A DNA stretch of 64,000 nucleotides, taken from the NCBI RefSeq assembly GCF_008244685.1, contig NZ_VTFT01000002.1, positions 62,001 to 126,000 on the forward strand, given 5' to 3'. Origin of the DNA: Luteimonas viscosa. GTDB lineage: Bacteria; Pseudomonadota; Gammaproteobacteria; Xanthomonadales; Xanthomonadaceae. Every line of letters begins with the position of its first letter. Position 1 is the first letter of the stretch. Shown piece by piece: positions 9,942 to 18,272 of this stretch. Made by a program: the position numbers and the translations under genes. The notes under the pieces were generated by a model that was given only the letters and a program-made list of their open reading frames with translations, was not told the origin of the DNA and searched no databases.

Positions 9942-11144
9942 TCAGGCCACAAGTCCCGCTGCGTGGCCCGATGCCCAGGCCCACTGGAAGTTGTAGCCGC
10001 CGAGCCAGCCGGTGACATCGACCACTTCGCCGATGAAGTACAGGCCGGGGACGTGCCTGGACATCATGGTGCTGGAGGACAGGCCGGCGGTGTCGACGCC
10101 ACCCAGCGTCACTTCGGCCGTGCGGTAGCCCTCGGTGCCGCTGGCCACCAGCGGCCAGGCGCCGAGCAGGTCGGCGACCTGCCGCAATTGCGTCGGCGTG
10201 TACTGGCGCATCGGGCGACTCGGCAACCAGGCCTCGCACAGGCGCTGCGCGAAGCGGCGCGGCAGCACGTCCCCCAGTACCGTGCGCAGCTCGGCGGCGG
10301 GGCGATCGCGTTGCTGTGCGCCCAGCCAGCCGGGAAGGTCGTGGCCGGGCAGCAGGTCGAGCCGCAATTCGTCGCCCGGCTGCCAGAACGAGGAGATCTG
10401 CAGGATCGCCGGGCCGCTGACCCCGCGGTGGGTGAGCAGCAGTGAATTGCGGAAGCTCGCGCCGTTGCAACGGGCCTCGACCTCGAACGCGACGCCCGAA
10501 AGGTCCTGCAAACGGTCGAGGTGCTTGCCGCTCAAGGTCAGCGGCACCAGGCCCGCGCGCGTCGGCAGCAGCGCATGGCCGAACTTGCGCGCGAGCTCAT
10601 AGCCGAACCCGGTCGCGCCCATGCTCGGGATCGAGAGGCCGCCGGTGGCGACCACCAGGGATTCGCATTCGATCGTGCCCAAGCGGGTATGCAGGCGGAA
10701 CCGGCCCTCGTCGGGGCGTTCGATCGCGTCGATGCTGCAGTGGGTACGCACGTCGGCGCCGACGGCCGCCGCTTCCTCGAGCAGCATGCGCACGATCTGC
10801 TTCGACGAGTCGTTGCAGAACAGCTGGCCCAGTTCCTTCTCGTGCCAGGCGATGCGGTGGCGTTCGACCATCGCGATGAAGTCCGCCGGCGTGTAGCGGG
10901 CGAGCGCGGACTTGCAGAAATGGGGATTGGCCGAGAGGAAATTCTCCGGCGTGGTGCCGGTATTGGTGAAATTGCAGCGCCCGCCGCCGGACATCAGGAT
11001 CTTCTTGCCGACCTTGTTGGCGTGGTCCAGCACCAGCACGCGCCGCCCGCGCCCGCCTGCGGTGATCGCGCACATCAGTCCCGCGGCGCCGGCGCCGAGG
11101 ACGACGACGTCCGCATCCGACGGGGGCGGGAGATCAGGCGTCAC
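9942..11144 (-). CDS. HI0933/YhiN-family FAD-dependent oxidoreductase
   Basis: A 400-aa flavoprotein of the HI0933 family. The Rossmann FAD motif VVVLGAGAAGLMCA lies near the N terminus (about 11-24). The family signature KILMSGGGRCNFTN follows at about 43-56, and the C-terminal GLYFIGEVVDVTGWLGGYNFQWAWASG closes the FAD site. The physiological substrate of the family is unknown. The frame is open far upstream, but GTG 11144 gives the family's usual length and has AAGGGGG about 9 nt before it. The stop lies 166 bp from the katG start; both genes are on the minus strand but the OxyR-like site separates them. Confidence 0.85.
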   Translation of the reverse strand: MTPDLPPPSDADVVVLGAGAAGLMCAITAGGRGRRVLVLDHANKVGKKILMSGGGRCNFTNTGTTPENFLSANPHFCKSALARYTPADFIAMVERHRIAWHEKELGQLFCNDSSKQIVRMLLEEAAAVGADVRTHCSIDAIERPDEGRFRLHTRLGTIECESLVVATGGLSIPSMGATGFGYELARKFGHALLPTRAGLVPLTLSGKHLDRLQDLSGVAFEVEARCNGASFRNSLLLTHRGVSGPAILQISSFWQPGDELRLDLLPGHDLPGWLGAQQRDRPAAELRTVLGDVLPRRFAQRLCEAWLPSRPMRQYTPTQLRQVADLLGAWPLVASGTEGYRTAEVTLGGVDTAGLSSSTMMSRHVPGLYFIGEVVDVTGWLGGYNFQWAWASGHAAGLVA

Positions 11145-11244
11145 ACCCGCCCCCTTGCGAACGGGCGTGTCGCACGTAAGCACCGGACGCGAACACGGCG
11201 GGCCGTGCCCGCCGTGTGCGTTGCGGAACCGGAACGCGGCTCGG

Positions 11245-11880
11245 TCAGCGCTTGCCTCCCAGCAGCCCGCCGCCGATCCTGAGCAGATCGCCAAGGCCGA
11301 GCTGTCCGTCGCCATCCTGGTCGAGCACCGCACCGAGCAGGCCGCCGCCCACTCCACCCTGCTGGCGCACCTGCTGCTGTTCCTGGCCGAGGATCGAGCC
11401 GAGCAGCTGCGCGCTGGGGTCGCTCTCCGCCAGGGTACCCGCGCCCTTGTTCTGGAACATCTGCCGTGCGAGGAATGCGAGCACGATCGGCGCGAGGATC
11501 TTCATCAGCTGCCCGGCCTTGTCGCCGCCCAGCCCGGTGGCCTGGCCGAGGCCGGCCTCGGCGCGCGGCTGTTGCCCGCCAAAGACATGGTCGAGGATGC
11601 CTGCGCCGTTGGTCTGGCGCGACTGCGCACCGCCGAGCACCGCGCCGAGCAGGCCGCCGAGATCGCCGGCGCCGGCGAAATCCTTCTGCAGCGCGCCGAA
11701 CAGCGCCTCCGCTCCCTGCGGCTGGCTGGCGTTGCGCCCGAGCGCGCCGAGCAGCAGGGGAAGGGCCGCGCTGATCGCGCCCGCGGTCTGCGCCTGGCCG
11801 ACGCCGAGCTGGCTGGAGATCTGCTGCAACGGCGCGCCGCTGAGCTGCTCGAACAACTGGTCGGTCAATGAACTTGCCAT
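11245..11880 (-). CDS. DUF937-family protein with a C-terminal EF-hand-like loop
   Basis: A 211-aa DUF937 protein (MASSLTDQLFEQLSG start, SQLGVGQAQTAGAISAALPLLLGALGRNA), rich in Gly, Gln, Ala and Leu. The C terminus has DQDGDGQLGLGD, which fits a calcium EF-hand/dockerin-type loop (D at 1, 3, 5, G at 6, D at 12) followed by LLRIGGGLLGG. The function of the family is unknown. The start at 11880 has GAGGGG 8 nt upstream; the longer frame to 11913 adds residues unlike the family. It may be a single-gene unit. Confidence 0.8.
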   Translation of the reverse strand: MASSLTDQLFEQLSGAPLQQISSQLGVGQAQTAGAISAALPLLLGALGRNASQPQGAEALFGALQKDFAGAGDLGGLLGAVLGGAQSRQTNGAGILDHVFGGQQPRAEAGLGQATGLGGDKAGQLMKILAPIVLAFLARQMFQNKGAGTLAESDPSAQLLGSILGQEQQQVRQQGGVGGGLLGAVLDQDGDGQLGLGDLLRIGGGLLGGKR

Positions 11881-11939
11881 GATCTGTCCCCTCGGGGGAT
11901 GGGCGGTCGGCACGGACGACTACTGTAGCGCCACGGGCC

Positions 11940-14900
11940 CTAGTGAATGAGGTCGAAGTCGCCGGCGAGCACGCGATCGAGCCGGCCGCTGCGCCAGCCG
12001 CGCCGGGTGTCGCGCACCAGCGGAGCGGGTTCGCCGCGATAGCGGCGGCAGATCGGTGGCGCCGCCGGGGCCGACGACGGCGCCGGTGCCGGGTCCGCGC
12101 CGCCGGGGCCGGCCGGCGTCACCGCGACCTGGATCGACAGGCGCTCGGTCGCGCCGCGCTCGTCGTCGATCTCCAGCACGTGCAGGCCGGCTTCGGCTGC
12201 GAGCAGGTGGAACGCGCCGAACCCGGAGACCGAAAGCCGCGCCCGGCAACGCTGCGGGTCCTGCTCCAGGACCTCGACCTGCATGCCGCGCCGCTCGCCC
12301 CAGGCCAGGTACATGCCCAGCAGGCGCTGCCACCATGTCCGGACGTCCGCGGCATGACGCGAGAGCTCCGCATCGCCGGCGCTCAGGACCAGCTCGGCAT
12401 CCTGCGGGCGTCCCTGTACGAGGTCATCGATCGCGATCTCGAGCAGGAACAGCAACTGGGCCAGCCGGGCCGGGAGCGTGCGGTCGGCACCACGTCGCAG
12501 CCGATCGAGCATGCGTGCCGCGCCTGCGAGCGCGCTTTCGATGCGGTCGCGGCGCTCGATGCGGTCGAGGATCGGGAACCGGCCGGGGTCGGTCCAGAAG
12601 CCGGCATCGTTCATCGCGCCGAAATCCGCGTCGCGCGCTTCGTTCCAGCTGCCGTCCTCGACGCGTGCGGACAGCGCGAGCAGGTGCGGCTCCAGCGTGG
12701 CGGCGGGGAGCGCGGCATCCTGGGCCGCATCCACCAGCGCGCGCAGGTCGGATGCCGCCGCGGCCGTTGCCACTCCGGCGGCCGGCGCATCCGGATCGAT
12801 GAACTCCACGTCCAGCCGGTCGCCGGCGCCGCGCACGAACAGGAACTGTCCGCCTTCCGGAGCGCGATGTTCGACGATGCTGCGCGCCAGTGGCGCCAGC
12901 AGGTGGTCCTCGATCGCGCGGCGCAGGGGACGTGCGCCGAGGTCGGGAGTGAAACCGCGGTCGAGCAGGAACTCGACTGCCGAAGGTTCCCACTCCACCG
13001 CCCAGTCGCGGCTGCGCAGGCCGCGGCGCTCGAGCGCGCGCGCCAGCTCCTTGTGCAGGATGCCGCGCATCGCAGCGCGGTCGAGCGGGCGGAACAGCAC
13101 CACCCGGTCGAGCCGGTTGAGGAATTCGCGGCGGAAGGTCTCGTACAGGGCCTTTTCCACCGTGCCGCGCGAGTAGCCGCCGGCACTGGCGGTGAACCCG
13201 GGACCTGCGCCGCGGGCGATGGTCGAGCCGACGTTGCTGGTGAGGATGATGATGCTGTGGCGGAAATCGGCGGTGTTGCCGTGCTGGTCGCTGAGCCGGC
13301 CGTCGTCGAATACCTGCAGGAACAGGTCCCACACGTTGGGATGCGCCTTCTCGAACTCGTCGAGCAGCACCACCGAGAACGGCTGCTCGCGGATCCGCGA
13401 CACCAGCGAGCGCGCGCCGTCGTCGCCGCGGCCGCCTGCGATCAGCCGGTGGGCCGAATCGGGCGACTGGAACTCGCTCATGTCCAGCCGCAGCAGCCGC
13501 TCGTCGCTGCCGAACAGCAGCTCACCCAGGGTCTTGGCCAGTTCGGTCTTGCCGGTACCGGTGGGGCCGGCGAACAGGAACACCCCGATCGGACGGCGGC
13601 TGTCGGTCAGGCCGGCCTTGAGCATCGCGATGCGGTCGACCAGGCACTCGACTGCCTCGTCCTGGCCCACGACGCGCCTGCGGAAGACGTCGCGCAGTCC
13701 GTCGAGCGAAAGTCGCTGGCGCTGGTCGATCACTTCCATCGGCAGGCCGCTGCGCTGGCCGACGGCGAGCAGCAGCGTGTTGCCGTCGATCGGCAGGGCG
13801 GGCGGCTGCTGCTGGCGTGCGAGCGCAAGCGCGTCGTCGAGCAGCCGCAGGCTGCGACCGGGTTCGTGCTGGTCGGGAAAGTACTGGGCGGCGACGCGCA
13901 AGGCCTCTGCCAGCGTGCCGGCCTCGATCGCGTCCTGCCCGCAGCTCGCGCGCGCGGCCTGCGCCCACTGCCCGGCGATGTCCGCGAGCGCGGCCTCGCT
14001 GGCGGGCGCCATCGGCTGGACGTCGAACAGCCGCGCCACCGCCGGCCGGGAGAGCAGCAGGCGCGCCTGCTGCTGCGGCGTCAGTTCGCCGATCAGCAGC
14101 AGCTCGCCGCGTTCGACCGCGGGCAACACCAGGTCGAGGATGCCCCGCGGGTCGTTGGAATGGCTGCCCTTGTGCAGCAGGTCGAAGAAGTCCGGCACGC
14201 GCCACAGCGCGCGCTGGCGCTGCAGCACTGCGAGCATCTCGCGCAGCCGCCCTTCGAGCTCTCCGATGTATTTCTGCCCGGCCAGCACGTCGGCGGCGGA
14301 CGCTTCGAACACCAGCCAGCCCTCGTCGTGCAGGCGCGTGCACAGCAGGTCGAGCAGGACGGACTTGCCGATGCCCGGCTCGCCGACCAGCAGTTGCGGT
14401 CGAGGCGACGGGCCGGTGAGCCGTTCGTGCAGTTCGTCGATCGCATCGCGCAGCGCGTCGTGCCAGAACCGGGGCGCCGGAGCCGCGCGCGCATCGAGCC
14501 GGCCGATGCCGCCGAGCACGCGCCGCTCGCGCAGCCCGGCCAGCGCCGCCGCGACCGCATCGATCGATGGCTGCAGGACCGGTTCGCGGAAGCGCCCGAG
14601 CGTGGTGCTGATCTCCTCCAGGCGCGACTCTTCGGCATCCGCAGGCGCGGTGGGCGTCGCGTCGCCCGCCGGCAGCGCGGACACCCGGCGCAGGTAGCGG
14701 CGGATATCCTCGCGGATGCCGCCGTAGTCCCACCACCATTCGCGCGCGGCCATCGCGACCTCGGGCAGGGTGCCCGCATCCGGCAGCGTCTGCAGGTAGT
14801 CGAGCACGAAGTGCAGGGCGTAGGCGCCCAGCTGCGGGATGGTCGCGGCGACCGCGTGCGGGTCGATATCCTCGCGCCGGCGCAGGGCGGCGCCGGCCAA

Positions 14901-15239
14901 CGAGGGCAGTACGTAACCCTGGCTGGTGAGGCATTCGAGCACGCGCGAAGCGCCGAAGGCCGGCCCTGCGAGCAATGCCACGCCCTCCTCGAATCCCGGC
15001 TGTTGCAGCAGGTCGGCAGGGCGCTGGATGGCGTCGTCGTTCGCTTCGATCGCCTGCTTGAGCGCCTGCAGCCGGTCTTCGGCCGCGACGTCCGTGGGGG
15101 CCGGGTCGGCGGCCACCGCCCCGCCGGGCGCGGCCTCCGCCGCGCGCGTGGGAGCGGCCATGCGACGCGCGCGTCGCGACCACACGGACATGGCCAGCGC
15201 CCCGGCGACCACGCCGGCGGCGAAGAGCAGAAACTCCAT
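11940..15239 (-). CDS. membrane-anchored ClpB-like AAA+ protein fused to an RF2-like domain
   Basis: 1099 aa. An N-terminal membrane helix (MEFLLFAAGVVAGALAMSV) is followed by a unique helical region to about 270. The first AAA module has Walker A LLVGEPGIGKS (about 282-292) and pore-loop-like GQKYIGELE, but WRVPDFFDLL (about 345) stands where hhhhDE Walker B is expected. The second module has GPTGTGKTE (about 558), VVLLDEFEKAHP (about 623), TSNVGS, FLNRLDRVVLF and a ClpB-type small domain, but GGRGDD replaces the GYVG pore loop. The last 250 residues resemble peptide chain release factor 2: FWTDP near 880, GMYLAWGERRGMQVEVLEQD, a GLHVLEI segment and C-terminal LVRDTRRGWRSGRLDRVLAG. The GGQ domain is missing. 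Ribosome association is inference. Gene boundaries are secure. Confidence 0.8.
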   Translation of the reverse strand: MEFLLFAAGVVAGALAMSVWSRRARRMAAPTRAAEAAPGGAVAADPAPTDVAAEDRLQALKQAIEANDDAIQRPADLLQQPGFEEGVALLAGPAFGASRVLECLTSQGYVLPSLAGAALRRREDIDPHAVAATIPQLGAYALHFVLDYLQTLPDAGTLPEVAMAAREWWWDYGGIREDIRRYLRRVSALPAGDATPTAPADAEESRLEEISTTLGRFREPVLQPSIDAVAAALAGLRERRVLGGIGRLDARAAPAPRFWHDALRDAIDELHERLTGPSPRPQLLVGEPGIGKSVLLDLLCTRLHDEGWLVFEASAADVLAGQKYIGELEGRLREMLAVLQRQRALWRVPDFFDLLHKGSHSNDPRGILDLVLPAVERGELLLIGELTPQQQARLLLSRPAVARLFDVQPMAPASEAALADIAGQWAQAARASCGQDAIEAGTLAEALRVAAQYFPDQHEPGRSLRLLDDALALARQQQPPALPIDGNTLLLAVGQRSGLPMEVIDQRQRLSLDGLRDVFRRRVVGQDEAVECLVDRIAMLKAGLTDSRRPIGVFLFAGPTGTGKTELAKTLGELLFGSDERLLRLDMSEFQSPDSAHRLIAGGRGDDGARSLVSRIREQPFSVVLLDEFEKAHPNVWDLFLQVFDDGRLSDQHGNTADFRHSIIILTSNVGSTIARGAGPGFTASAGGYSRGTVEKALYETFRREFLNRLDRVVLFRPLDRAAMRGILHKELARALERRGLRSRDWAVEWEPSAVEFLLDRGFTPDLGARPLRRAIEDHLLAPLARSIVEHRAPEGGQFLFVRGAGDRLDVEFIDPDAPAAGVATAAAASDLRALVDAAQDAALPAATLEPHLLALSARVEDGSWNEARDADFGAMNDAGFWTDPGRFPILDRIERRDRIESALAGAARMLDRLRRGADRTLPARLAQLLFLLEIAIDDLVQGRPQDAELVLSAGDAELSRHAADVRTWWQRLLGMYLAWGERRGMQVEVLEQDPQRCRARLSVSGFGAFHLLAAEAGLHVLEIDDERGATERLSIQVAVTPAGPGGADPAPAPSSAPAAPPICRRYRGEPAPLVRDTRRGWRSGRLDRVLAGDFDLIH

Positions 15240-15289
15240 GGATGCTCCCTGCCTGGCCCGGCCGCAAGTCTAGACGAGGCCGGCGCGAC

Positions 15290-17908
15290 TCACGACAGCG
15301 CCTTGAGCCGGTACAACGCCTCCAGCGCCTGTTTCGGCGTGAGCTCGTCCGGATCGAGCGAGGCCAGCGCCTCGAGCGCCGCCGAGGACGGCACGAACAG
15401 GCCGAACTGCTGCGGCTGTCCGATGCGCTCGGCCGACATCGGCGCCGGCGCCGGCGCGTCGTGGCTGCGCCGTTCGAGTTCGGCCAGGCGTGCGCGCGCG
15501 TCGCGGATCACGGCCCGGGGCAGGCCGGCGAGCGCGGCCACCTGCAGGCCGAAGCTGCGGTTGGCCGGGCCGTCCTTCACCGCGTGCATGAACACCAGGG
15601 TGTCGTTGCCCTGGCCGTCGTGGTGTTCCACCGCGTCCAGATGCACGTTGGCGATGCCGCTGCCGGGTTCGGCGAGCGCGGTCAGTTCGAAGTAGTGCGT
15701 GGCGAACAGGGTGTAGCTGCGGTTGTGCATCGCCAGGTGGCGCGCGCAGCCCTCGGCCAGCGCCAGGCCGTCGTAGGTCGAGGTGCCGCGTCCGATCTCG
15801 TCCATCAGCACCAGCGAGCAGTCCGTCGCATGGTGCAGGATGTAGCTGGTCTCGGCCATTTCGACCATGAAGGTCGATTGCCCCTTCGCCAGGTCGTCGC
15901 CCGCGCCGATGCGGGTGAGGATGCGGTCGATCGGGCCGATCGCGGCGCTCGCCGCCGGCACGAAGCTGCCGATGTGCGCGAGCAGCACGATCAGCGCGTT
16001 CTGGCGCATGTAGGTGCTCTTGCCGCCCATGTTCGGGCCGGTGATCACCAGCATCCGGCGCGCGTCGTCGAACACCAGGTCGTTGGGTTCGAACGGTTCG
16101 TCGCGCACCGCCTCCACCACCGGGTGGCGGCCGCGTTCGATGCGGATGCCGGGTTCGCTGGACAGCTCCGGACGCGACCAGTCCAGCACCTGCGCGCGTT
16201 CGGCGAAGGCCGCGAGCACGTCGAGCTCGCTGAGGGCGGCGGCGCAGCGCCGCAACGGCTCGAGGCGTTCGCCGAGCGCGTCGAGCAGGTGTTCGTACAG
16301 CAGCCGCTCGCGCGCCAGGGCGCGTTCGCGCGCGGACAGCACCTTGTCCTCGAACTGCTTGAGTTCCTCGGTGATGTAGCGCTCGGCGCCGGTCAGCGTC
16401 TGCCGCCGGGTGTAGTGCGCGGGCGCCTTCGACGACTGGCCCTTGCTGATCTCGATGAAGTAGCCGTGGACGCGGTTGTAGCCGACCTTGAGCGTGGCGA
16501 TGCCGGTGGCCTGCCTCTCGCGCGCCTCGAGCTCGACCAGGAAACCGTCGGCGTTGCTGCTGAGCTGGCGCAGTTCGTCGAGTTCGCCGTCGTGGCCGTC
16601 GGCGAAGACGCCGCCGTCGCGCGCCAGCACCGGCGGCTGCTCCACCAGCGCCTGCGCCAGCAGTGCCGCCTCGGCCGCGTGATCGCCGAGTTCGTCCGAC
16701 AGCTCGCGCAGGCGCGGCGAATCCAGCGGCGCCAGCGCCTCGCGCAGTGCCGGCAGCATCGCCAGGCCATCGCGCAGGGTGGACAGGTCGCGCGGGCGCG
16801 CCGAACGCAGTGCGATGCGCGAGAGGATGCGTTCGAGGTCGCCGAGCGCGCGGAAGCGTTCGCGCAAGGCCTCGTCGCCGCGATGGTCGATCAGGGTCGC
16901 CACGGCGGCGTGGCGCTTGCGCACGGTCGCTTGCTCGCGCAGCGGCCGGTGCAGCCAGCGCCGCAGCAGGCGCCCGCCCATCGGCGACACCGTGGTGTCG
17001 AGCACGCCGAGCAGGGTGTGGCGGGTGTCGCCGTCGACGCGCGTGTCGAGTTCGAGGTGGCGGCGGGTGGCCGCGTTCATCGCGATCGCGCCGTCCCCGC
17101 TTTCCACCGCGATCGAGGCCAGGTGCGGCAGGCGCTGCTTCTGCGTCTCCTCGACGTAGCCGAGCAGGGCGCCCGCCGCCGCGATCGCCAGCGGCCGGTC
17201 CTCGATGCCGAAACCGGTCAGGTCGTGCAGGTTGAAGAACCGCAGCAGCTGGCGGCGCCCGACATCGGCATCGAACAGCCACGGTGCGCGTCGCCGCAGG
17301 CCGCTGCGCTCGCCGACGAAGCCGGGCCAGCCTTCCTCGTCGGGCAGCAGCACCTCGGCCGGCTCCAGGCGCGCGAGCTCGGCTTCCAACTGCGCGTCGC
17401 CAGCCACCTCGTTGACCAGGAACCTGCCGCCGGCGAGGTCCGCCCAGGCCAGCCCGTAGCCCGCCTTGCCGCGGGCGACGGCCAGCAGCAGCGTGTCGCG
17501 ACGCTCGCTGAGCAGGGCCTCGTCGGTGACCGTGCCCGGAGTGACGATGCGGACCACCTTGCGTTCGACCAGGCCCTTGCTGGTCGCCGGGTCGCCGATC
17601 TGCTCGCAGATCGCCACCGATTCGCCCAGCGCCACCAGGCGCGCCAGGTAGCCCTCGGCCGAATGGTGGGGCACGCCGGCCATGGGGATCGGCTGGCCCC
17701 CCGAGCTGCCCCGCTGGGTCAGGGTGATGTCGAGCAGCCGCGCCGCCTTGCGCGCATCGTCGTGGAACAGCTCGTAGAAGTCGCCCATCCGGAAGAACAG
17801 CAGCACGTCGGGATGCTCTGCCTTGGCGGCGAAGTACTGCTTCATCAGCGGCGTGTGTTCGCTCGCCTTGCCCGGAGTGGCGGCGCGGTCGGGATCGGGG
17901 CGCTGCAA
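15290..17908 (-). CDS. mutS: DNA mismatch repair protein MutS
   Basis: About 872 aa. MutS recognises mismatches as a dimer and recruits MutL. The mismatch wedge [11 protein letters not shown] (Phe-X-Glu) lies at about 36-46. Walker [12 protein letters not shown] is at about 624 and the Walker B signature [14 protein letters not shown] at about 700. The C-terminal helical dimer/clamp region is present. No ATG gives a normal N terminus: TTG at 17908 with GAGG upstream gives 21 residues before HTPLMKQYF, like other MutS proteins, whereas the first ATG (17845) would start inside the conserved TPLM motif. It lies 50 bp upstream of the AAA+ gene on the same strand. Confidence 0.95.
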   Translation of the reverse strand: MQRPDPDRAATPGKASEHTPLMKQYFAAKAEHPDVLLFFRMGDFYELFHDDARKAARLLDITLTQRGSSGGQPIPMAGVPHHSAEGYLARLVALGESVAICEQIGDPATSKGLVERKVVRIVTPGTVTDEALLSERRDTLLLAVARGKAGYGLAWADLAGGRFLVNEVAGDAQLEAELARLEPAEVLLPDEEGWPGFVGERSGLRRRAPWLFDADVGRRQLLRFFNLHDLTGFGIEDRPLAIAAAGALLGYVEETQKQRLPHLASIAVESGDGAIAMNAATRRHLELDTRVDGDTRHTLLGVLDTTVSPMGGRLLRRWLHRPLREQATVRKRHAAVATLIDHRGDEALRERFRALGDLERILSRIALRSARPRDLSTLRDGLAMLPALREALAPLDSPRLRELSDELGDHAAEAALLAQALVEQPPVLARDGGVFADGHDGELDELRQLSSNADGFLVELEARERQATGIATLKVGYNRVHGYFIEISKGQSSKAPAHYTRRQTLTGAERYITEELKQFEDKVLSARERALARERLLYEHLLDALGERLEPLRRCAAALSELDVLAAFAERAQVLDWSRPELSSEPGIRIERGRHPVVEAVRDEPFEPNDLVFDDARRMLVITGPNMGGKSTYMRQNALIVLLAHIGSFVPAASAAIGPIDRILTRIGAGDDLAKGQSTFMVEMAETSYILHHATDCSLVLMDEIGRGTSTYDGLALAEGCARHLAMHNRSYTLFATHYFELTALAEPGSGIANVHLDAVEHHDGQGNDTLVFMHAVKDGPANRSFGLQVAALAGLPRAVIRDARARLAELERRSHDAPAPAPMSAERIGQPQQFGLFVPSSAALEALASLDPDELTPKQALEALYRLKALS

Positions 17909-18272
17909 GAGGAGCCTCGGCAACGGGGGGACGGAAAGTGTAGGTGAAGGGCAGGGGCAGGGTGCGGCGCGGCGACCGGACGCCGCCCGGACGTGTGGCG
18001 GCTCGCGGTGCGCGCCGGCCGCCGGCAAGCTCCCTGCGCCGGGGACTTTCGGGGGCAGCGCAGGACGCCGCGCCAGCGGGCGGACGGATGTTCCGAAAGT
18101 ATGTTAGGTTTTCGTTGCCATACGTCCGCGGCGGCGCCGGCCAGTCCCCCCACACAGGCCCCGCGCCCGGGCGTTGCGATGCCATCCGCATGCGGTGTCG
18201 CAATGCGATCCGTTGCACGCTCGACCGTCGATACACCAACCACTTCTTTGGTTTTTCTTGGGGGGACATACC
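17909..18272. other. mutS / TonB-receptor divergent intergenic region
   Basis: This 364-bp spacer separates two divergent genes and must hold both promoters. I see a perfect CCGCATGCGG palindrome (18186-18195) flanked by TTGCGA (18174) and TCGCAA (18198), a possible operator for the receptor gene. GTATGTTAGGTT near 18096 is a relatively AT-rich promoter candidate. No small gene is supported. Confidence 0.4.

Noticed and set aside
11940-12720. A functional peptide chain release factor
   Set aside because: The GGQ motif and the codon-recognition loop are missing, so the RF2-like part cannot catalyse release. It is kept only as a degenerate domain of the AAA+ protein.
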